From NCBI GenBank assembly GCA_937930675.1, contig CALHCC010000052.1, forward strand, positions 1-48,593: a DNA stretch of 48,593 bases. Direction: 5' to 3'. Position 1 is the first letter of the stretch; every line of letters starts with the position of its first letter. Shown here in pieces: positions 43,284 through 48,593 of the stretch. The notes under the pieces were generated by a model that was not told where the DNA came from, did no database searches, and worked only from the letters and a program-made list of their open reading frames with translations. The position numbers were made by a program, and so were the translations under genes. Origin of the DNA: an uncultured Flavobacteriaceae bacterium (GTDB lineage Bacteria; Bacteroidota; Bacteroidia; Flavobacteriales; Flavobacteriaceae).

Positions 43284-44807
43284 ATGGAACAAACTAAAAG
43301 CTTTTCTGGAAAAAAAATTGACAAGTCTAAAATTGTCAATTTAGCCAATGGAAAAATACCTCCACAAGCAGTAGATATGGAGACTGCTGTACTAGGAGCT
43401 ATGATGATTGATAAAAAAGGAATTGATGCTGTGATTGATATTTTGCATCCAGATGCTTTTTATAAAGAACAACATCAGGCCATTTATGCTGCTATCCATA
43501 CTTTGTTCCAAAACTCTGAACCTACAGACTTATTAACAGTTTCTAATCAATTAAAAAAAGATGGAAAACTGAACATGGTAGGGGGCGATTTTTACTTAAT
43601 AGAGCTTACGCAAAAGGTTTCATCTTCAGCACATATTGAGTTTCATGCACGTATTATTTTACAAAAATACATACAACGCCAATTAATTACGATTTCTAGT
43701 GAAATTATTGAAAAATCGTACGATGAAACTGCGGATGTGTTCGATTTGTTAGACATGGCAGAAACTAAGTTTTTTGAAGTAACCCAAGGAAACTTAAAAA
43801 AGAGTTCCGAAAAATCAGATTCTTTAGTTCGACAAGCTTTAAAAAAGATTGAAGAACTTGGGGGTAGAGAAGGAATGTCTGGATATGCTACTGGTTTTAC
43901 CAAATTAGATGCTTTAACATCGGGTTGGCAACCTTCGGATTTAATTATTATTGCGGCTCGTCCAGGTATGGGAAAAACCGCTTTTGTAATTTCAATGGCT
44001 AAAAACATGGCTATCGATTTTAATCATGGAGTGGCTGTATTCTCTTTAGAGATGTCTTCTGTACAGTTAATTACGCGTATGATTTCTTCTGAAACAGGTC
44101 TATCATCAGAAAAATTAAGAAAAGGAACCCTAGAACCACATGAATGGGAACAGTTAAATGTGAAGGTTAAAAACTTATCCGAAGCTCCTATTTTTATTGA
44201 CGATACTCCATCTTTATCCATTTTTGATTTACGTGCCAAGGCTCGAAGATTAAAGTCGCAACACGATATAAAAATTATTGTAATTGACTACTTGCAATTA
44301 ATGACTGCTGGGGGGGCTGCAGGAGGAAACCGTGAACAAGAAATTTCTATGATTTCTCGTAACCTAAAAGCCCTAGCCAAAGAATTACACATTCCTGTTA
44401 TTGCATTGTCTCAGTTATCGCGTTCTGTAGAAACTCGTGGAGGAAGTAAACGTCCTTTACTATCCGATTTACGTGAATCTGGAGCCATTGAACAGGATGC
44501 CGATATTGTATCGTTTATTTTCCGTCCTGAATATTATGGAATGACCGAATGGGATGATGATGATCATACACCCTGTGAGGGACAAGGAGAATTTATTGTG
44601 GCAAAACACCGTAATGGTGGTTTAGACAATATTCGATTAAAATTCACAGGTCATTTAGCTAAATTCTCTGATTTAGAAGATGATTTTGGCGGACAATTAG
44701 AATCGTCTATGAATGCTTTTAACGAAATATCAGGTAGTATTACTCCTGCAGATGCTTTTGATGCTCCGGAACCTTCATCCCCACCCGATGACGAAGTTCC
44801 TTTTTAA
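43284..44807 (+). CDS. dnaB: Replicative DNA helicase
   Basis: PPQAVDMETAVLGAMM, IIAARPGMGKTAFV, IIVIDYLQLM, LSQLSRSVETRGGSKRPLLSDLRESGAIEQDAD. Confidence 0.98.
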   Translation: MEQTKSFSGKKIDKSKIVNLANGKIPPQAVDMETAVLGAMMIDKKGIDAVIDILHPDAFYKEQHQAIYAAIHTLFQNSEPTDLLTVSNQLKKDGKLNMVGGDFYLIELTQKVSSSAHIEFHARIILQKYIQRQLITISSEIIEKSYDETADVFDLLDMAETKFFEVTQGNLKKSSEKSDSLVRQALKKIEELGGREGMSGYATGFTKLDALTSGWQPSDLIIIAARPGMGKTAFVISMAKNMAIDFNHGVAVFSLEMSSVQLITRMISSETGLSSEKLRKGTLEPHEWEQLNVKVKNLSEAPIFIDDTPSLSIFDLRAKARRLKSQHDIKIIVIDYLQLMTAGGAAGGNREQEISMISRNLKALAKELHIPVIALSQLSRSVETRGGSKRPLLSDLRESGAIEQDADIVSFIFRPEYYGMTEWDDDDHTPCEGQGEFIVAKHRNGGLDNIRLKFTGHLAKFSDLEDDFGGQLESSMNAFNEISGSITPADAFDAPEPSSPPDDEVPF

Positions 44808-44809
44808 TA

Positions 44810-44869
44810 AACAAATAAAAAACGTTGCTTTTTGAAATATAACACAAAGAGCAACGTTTTTTATTTGTT
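44810..44869. terminator. Intrinsic terminator after dnaB
   Basis: AACAAATAAAAAACGTTGCT ... AGCAACGTTTTTTATTTGTT, 20-bp arms. Confidence 0.92.
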
Positions 44870-44939
44870 CTTAAATTTTAAGGAATAATTACCACTTACA
44901 GTTAAAGAGGTTTTGTACTTTTAAAATAAACTTATCATC

Positions 44940-45482
44940 ATGGGAAAAAAACTAACGGAGATCGACGAAAGACTTCAAGAATTTATCAAACAACAAAAGA
45001 TATTTTTTGTAGGAACAGCTGCTGCAAAAGGAAGTGTAAATGTATCCCCTAAAGGGATGGACTCTTTTAGGATTATCAATAAAAACAAAATTGCTTGGTT
45101 AAATTTAACAGGTAGCGGAAACGAAACCGCTGCACATTTGTTAAAAAACAACCGAATGACCATTATGTTCTGTGCCTTTGAAGGCAAACCTCTAATTTTA
45201 AGATTGTATGGAACCGCCAACATATTTCACCCTAGAGATAAAGAATACCAAACCCTTATTCATTTGTTTCCTGAAACACTTGGATCTAGGCAAGTTATAG
45301 AAATGCAGGTAGATTTAGTACAAACTTCATGCGGATATGCAATTCCTTTAATGGATTATCAAGAAGATAGGACCATTTTAAAAGATTGGGCTCAAAATAA
45401 AGGACAACAAAAAATTGAAGCCTACTGGGAAGAAGAAAATTCCAAAAGTATTGATGGTTTTGATACTCATATTTTAGGTTAA
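44940..45482 (+). CDS. Pyridoxamine 5'-phosphate oxidase-family (split-barrel flavin) protein
   Basis: FFVGTAAAKGSVNVSPKGMDSFRI, WLNLTGSGNETAAHL. Confidence 0.88.
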   Translation: MGKKLTEIDERLQEFIKQQKIFFVGTAAAKGSVNVSPKGMDSFRIINKNKIAWLNLTGSGNETAAHLLKNNRMTIMFCAFEGKPLILRLYGTANIFHPRDKEYQTLIHLFPETLGSRQVIEMQVDLVQTSCGYAIPLMDYQEDRTILKDWAQNKGQQKIEAYWEEENSKSIDGFDTHILG

Positions 45483-45504
45483 AACGGCAATTTCCTAATT
45501 ATTA

Positions 45505-46446
45505 CTATTTTTTAAATATTGCTTTTAAAAAGCCAAAACCATAACCAGTCATTTGCACTAAAGTGGTTATGATAGACAAAAAGGCAACCGTTATATTTTT
45601 ATTGTACCACAAAGAACTCATCAATAACAACATAAAATACAAATAGTAGGCAACAATAAACTGCCAACACCCAACTACAAATAATAATGAAGACATGATA
45701 AACCCTACAATAAACAAGCTAGGAAACCAATAGGTTAGCTTAGCCGTTCCTGGATATTTTTTATTTAACACAGGTCTTGCTTGTCCAAACTTATAGGTTT
45801 GTGTAAAAAAAGAATCAATGGTATTTCTACGTTTATGGTATACAAAAGCACTTTCTATCAGCTGTGTTGCAAAGTTATGTTTCCATAATCTAAAAGACAA
45901 ATCAATATCTTCTCCTATTTTCATAGCAGAAAAACCTTTGGTTACTTCAAAAGCATTTTTAGAAATTCCTAAATTAAAACTTCTTGGCTGAAATTTCCCT
46001 ACTCCCTTTTTCTTTCCTCTAATTCCTCCAGTAGTTAAAAAAGAAGTCATCGAGAAATTTATTGCTTTTTGTAAAGGTGTAAACGACGGATGTGCTGCAT
46101 CAGGCCCTCCAAAAGCATCTGTATATTTCTCTTTTAAAGCCTCAGCTACCTGTTTTAAGTAATTAGCAGGCACCAATACATCAGAATCTAACACAATAAA
46201 ATACGTTCCTTTGGCTTGTTGCATTCCATAATTACGAGCCATGCCTGCTCCTTGATTCTTGGTTAAAAAATACTGGATATTTAATCGGTCGTTATAACTC
46301 TTAACAATCTCCGTTGCATTATTATCAGAACCATCTTCTACAATAATCACTTCAAAAGGTTTATTGTAATTTTGCTTTGTTAAGCTATACAACAACTCAT
46401 CTATTTCATCAGGACGATTGTAAAGAGGAACAATAAAAGAATACAT
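45505..46446 (-). CDS. Family 2 glycosyltransferase
   Basis: FIVPLYNRPDEIDELLYSL, VIIVEDGSDN, GAGMARNYGMQQAKGTYFIVLDSDV; C-terminal TM segments. Confidence 0.93.
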   Translation of the reverse strand: MYSFIVPLYNRPDEIDELLYSLTKQNYNKPFEVIIVEDGSDNNATEIVKSYNDRLNIQYFLTKNQGAGMARNYGMQQAKGTYFIVLDSDVLVPANYLKQVAEALKEKYTDAFGGPDAAHPSFTPLQKAINFSMTSFLTTGGIRGKKKGVGKFQPRSFNLGISKNAFEVTKGFSAMKIGEDIDLSFRLWKHNFATQLIESAFVYHKRRNTIDSFFTQTYKFGQARPVLNKKYPGTAKLTYWFPSLFIVGFIMSSLLFVVGCWQFIVAYYLYFMLLLMSSLWYNKNITVAFLSIITTLVQMTGYGFGFLKAIFKK

Positions 46447-46455
46447 ACACCAATA

Positions 46456-47496
46456 TTATAAAGTCTTTAAAATAGCTTTGTTTATCTTTTTCACCAAAGA
46501 CGGACCTTCGTAAACAAAACCAGTATACACTTGTACCAAATCTGCTCCTGCGTTTATTTTTTCTAAAGCATCTTCTGCGGAATGAATTCCTCCTACACCA
46601 ATAATTGGAAATGCTTTTTTAGATTTATCTGATAAATATTTAATGGTAGCTGTACTTCTTTCTCTAATAGGTTTTCCACTTAAACCACCATTCCCAATTT
46701 TTTTTAATTGTGTATCTGTAGCTTTTAACCCCTCTCTATTTACAGACGTATTAGAGGCTATTACTCCACCTATCTTGGTTTCTGCTACCAATTCTATAAT
46801 TTCATCTAACTGACTGTTATTTAAGTCTGGAGCAATTTTTAACAAAATAGGTCTTTGCTCTTTTGCCGCATTGTTCAATTTTTGAACCGCAGCAATTAGC
46901 TCTAACAAATAATCTTTATCACCTAATTTAGCATGACTACTTACATTAGGACAACTTACATTTAATACAAAATAATCTACATACGGGTGCAAGGCTTCAA
47001 AAACCTCACAATAATCTTGCGTATATTGTTCTGTAGGAATGTTGGTGTTTTTTCCAATATTACCTCCTACAATTACCTTTCCTTTGTTCTTTTTTAAGTT
47101 TTCAATAGCAGCTTGTACTCCATGGTTATTAAAGCCCATTCTATTAATAATTCCCTTATCGTCTTTTAAACGAAACAATCTTTGTTTAGGGTTTCCTTCT
47201 TGTCCTTTAGGAGTAACCGTACCTATTTCTATAAAACCAAAACCATAATCTGCCAATTCATTAAACAACACTGCATTTTTATCAAAACCGGCAGCCAAAC
47301 CTACTGGGTTTTGAAAACGAATCCCAAACAATTCCTTTTCCAACCTTACATCTTCTACCTTATACATGGCTCTTGTGATGGCTGGTACTCCTGGTATTTT
47401 TGACAAAATTTTAATGACATCAAAAGTAAAATAATGTACTTTTTCTGGATCAAATTGAAAAAATAAAGGACGTATAAGCGTTTTGTATAAACTCAT
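46456..47496 (-). CDS. pyrD: Dihydroorotate dehydrogenase (quinone), class 2
   Basis: [70 protein letters not shown]; start likely at the internal Met (MSLYKTL). Confidence 0.96.
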   Translation of the reverse strand: MSLYKTLIRPLFFQFDPEKVHYFTFDVIKILSKIPGVPAITRAMYKVEDVRLEKELFGIRFQNPVGLAAGFDKNAVLFNELADYGFGFIEIGTVTPKGQEGNPKQRLFRLKDDKGIINRMGFNNHGVQAAIENLKKNKGKVIVGGNIGKNTNIPTEQYTQDYCEVFEALHPYVDYFVLNVSCPNVSSHAKLGDKDYLLELIAAVQKLNNAAKEQRPILLKIAPDLNNSQLDEIIELVAETKIGGVIASNTSVNREGLKATDTQLKKIGNGGLSGKPIRERSTATIKYLSDKSKKAFPIIGVGGIHSAEDALEKINAGADLVQVYTGFVYEGPSLVKKINKAILKTL

Positions 47497-47549
47497 GCTA
47501 AAGGTTTGTTTTGTTCTTGGCAAATTTAGGAATAGTATTTAACATGTTA

Positions 47550-47663
47550 TACCATATTTAAAATATGATTTCGCATATTTTAAATAGTTGAATCGTTTAA
47601 CTGTTAAGTTGTTTAAACAAATAAACGACTTCACAAAAAACAGATGTATAATTTAAATACGAC
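47550..47663. repeat. Dispersed intergenic repeat, copy C
   Basis: CATATTT-A-AAATATG palindrome followed by ATTTCGCATATTTTAAATAGTTGAATCGTTTAACTGTTAAGTTGTTTAAACAAATAAACGACTTCACAAAAAACAGATGTATAATTTAAATAC. Confidence 0.8.
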
Positions 47664-47729
47664 GTTTTTAATTGTACATGGTATTAATCATACATGTTTT
47701 AAAATAGATACACATCTATTCCCAAAACC

Positions 47730-47759
47730 AAAAACGCATCCAAAATTGGATGCGTTTTT
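47730..47759. terminator. Intrinsic terminator after pheT (minus strand)
   Basis: AAAAACGCATCCAA-AA-TTGGATGCGTTTTT. Confidence 0.92.
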
Positions 47760-47780
47760 AATTTCTATAACTCTAGATAT

Positions 47781-48593
47781 TTATCGTAAACTGGCCTCAA
47801 ATTGCTTTTCAAAAGAATTTTGAAGTTTTGTCATAATCTTTTCTATCTGTTTCTCTTCTAAGGTTTTGTTTTCGTCTTGTAACACAAAACTCATTGCATA
47901 CGACTTTTTACCTTTTGGTAATTTATCTCCCTCATACACATCAAACAAATCTACCTCTTTTAGCAAGCTTTTTTCCGATTGAAAAGCTGCATTGTACAAA
48001 TCTTTAAACGCAATATGGTTGTCTAACAACAAAGCCAAATCTCTTTTTACAGACGGGTATTTAGGCAATGCTGTTACTTTTAATTTATTGTTTTGAGATA
48101 CCTTTAATACCATATCCCAATTAAAATCAGCATAAAAAACCTCTTGTTTAACACCAAATGTCTTTAATATTTTAGGACTCACCATACCTACGTCTACCAA
48201 TTTCATTTTCCCTAAGCTTAGTGTTAACCCTTCAGAAAACACATCGTTTTTAGTAGGAGTCACTTTTATTTTGGTATGCCCTAAACGCTCTAAAACACCT
48301 GTTACTACCGCTTTTATATAATAGAAATCTGTAGGTTGTTTTCCTGCGTTCCAAGACTCTTTATCTCTGTTACCCGATACAAACAATGTTAAATGCTTTT
48401 GCTCATCGTATTTATCATTAAACTTATGGTAGGTTTTACCAAACTCAAAAAACTTAATATCATTATTCTTTCGATTGATATTGTAAGCCACAGACTCTAA
48501 ACCACTAAATAATAAAGATTGTCTCATCACCGCTAAATCACTACTTAAAGGATTTAACATTTCTACATTATTTTCTGCACTCAAATGATCAGA
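47781..48593 (-). CDS. pheT: Phenylalanyl-tRNA synthetase beta subunit, C-terminal part; continues past the right edge
   Basis: NPLSSDLAVMRQSLLFSGLESVAYNINRKNNDIKFFEFGKTY; C-terminal ferredoxin-fold anticodon-binding domain (LPKYPSVKRDLALLLD...YAMSFVLQDENKTLEEKQIEKIM). Confidence 0.96.
   Translation of the reverse strand, partial: SDHLSAENNVEMLNPLSSDLAVMRQSLLFSGLESVAYNINRKNNDIKFFEFGKTYHKFNDKYDEQKHLTLFVSGNRDKESWNAGKQPTDFYYIKAVVTGVLERLGHTKIKVTPTKNDVFSEGLTLSLGKMKLVDVGMVSPKILKTFGVKQEVFYADFNWDMVLKVSQNNKLKVTALPKYPSVKRDLALLLDNHIAFKDLYNAAFQSEKSLLKEVDLFDVYEGDKLPKGKKSYAMSFVLQDENKTLEEKQIEKIMTKLQNSFEKQFEASLR

Overview
AT-rich Bacteroidota (Flavobacteriia-like) chromosomal window. The left ~11 kb looks like the edge of a polysaccharide-utilisation locus. 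It holds the N-terminus of a GH127-like enzyme running off the left edge, a decayed GH2 fragment, a small VOC-like protein, an intact GH2 beta-galactosidase, an AraC regulator, and a divergent five-gene operon: RhaT-like permease, enolase-superfamily cycloisomerase, aldehyde dehydrogenase, KDGal kinase and KDPGal aldolase. This set best fits catabolism of 3,6-anhydro-D-galactose from carrageenan-type galactans. The remaining ~37 kb is mostly core housekeeping: recR, pdxH, ppx, lysC, coaX, tRNA-Phe, rplM-rpsI-rpsB-tsf-pyrH-frr, an MMPL/RND exporter, an LptA/OstA-like gene, purA-fur-relA/spoT, an M48 protease, dnaB, pyrD and pheT. Non-coding signals worth a second look are a dispersed intergenic repeat in three copies with internal palindromes, a switch-like leader before rpsB, an operator-like inverted repeat upstream of the sugar operon, and DnaA-box-like repeats before dnaB. 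I saw no clear defence system, CRISPR array or transposon. All family calls come from reading motifs by eye, with no database search.
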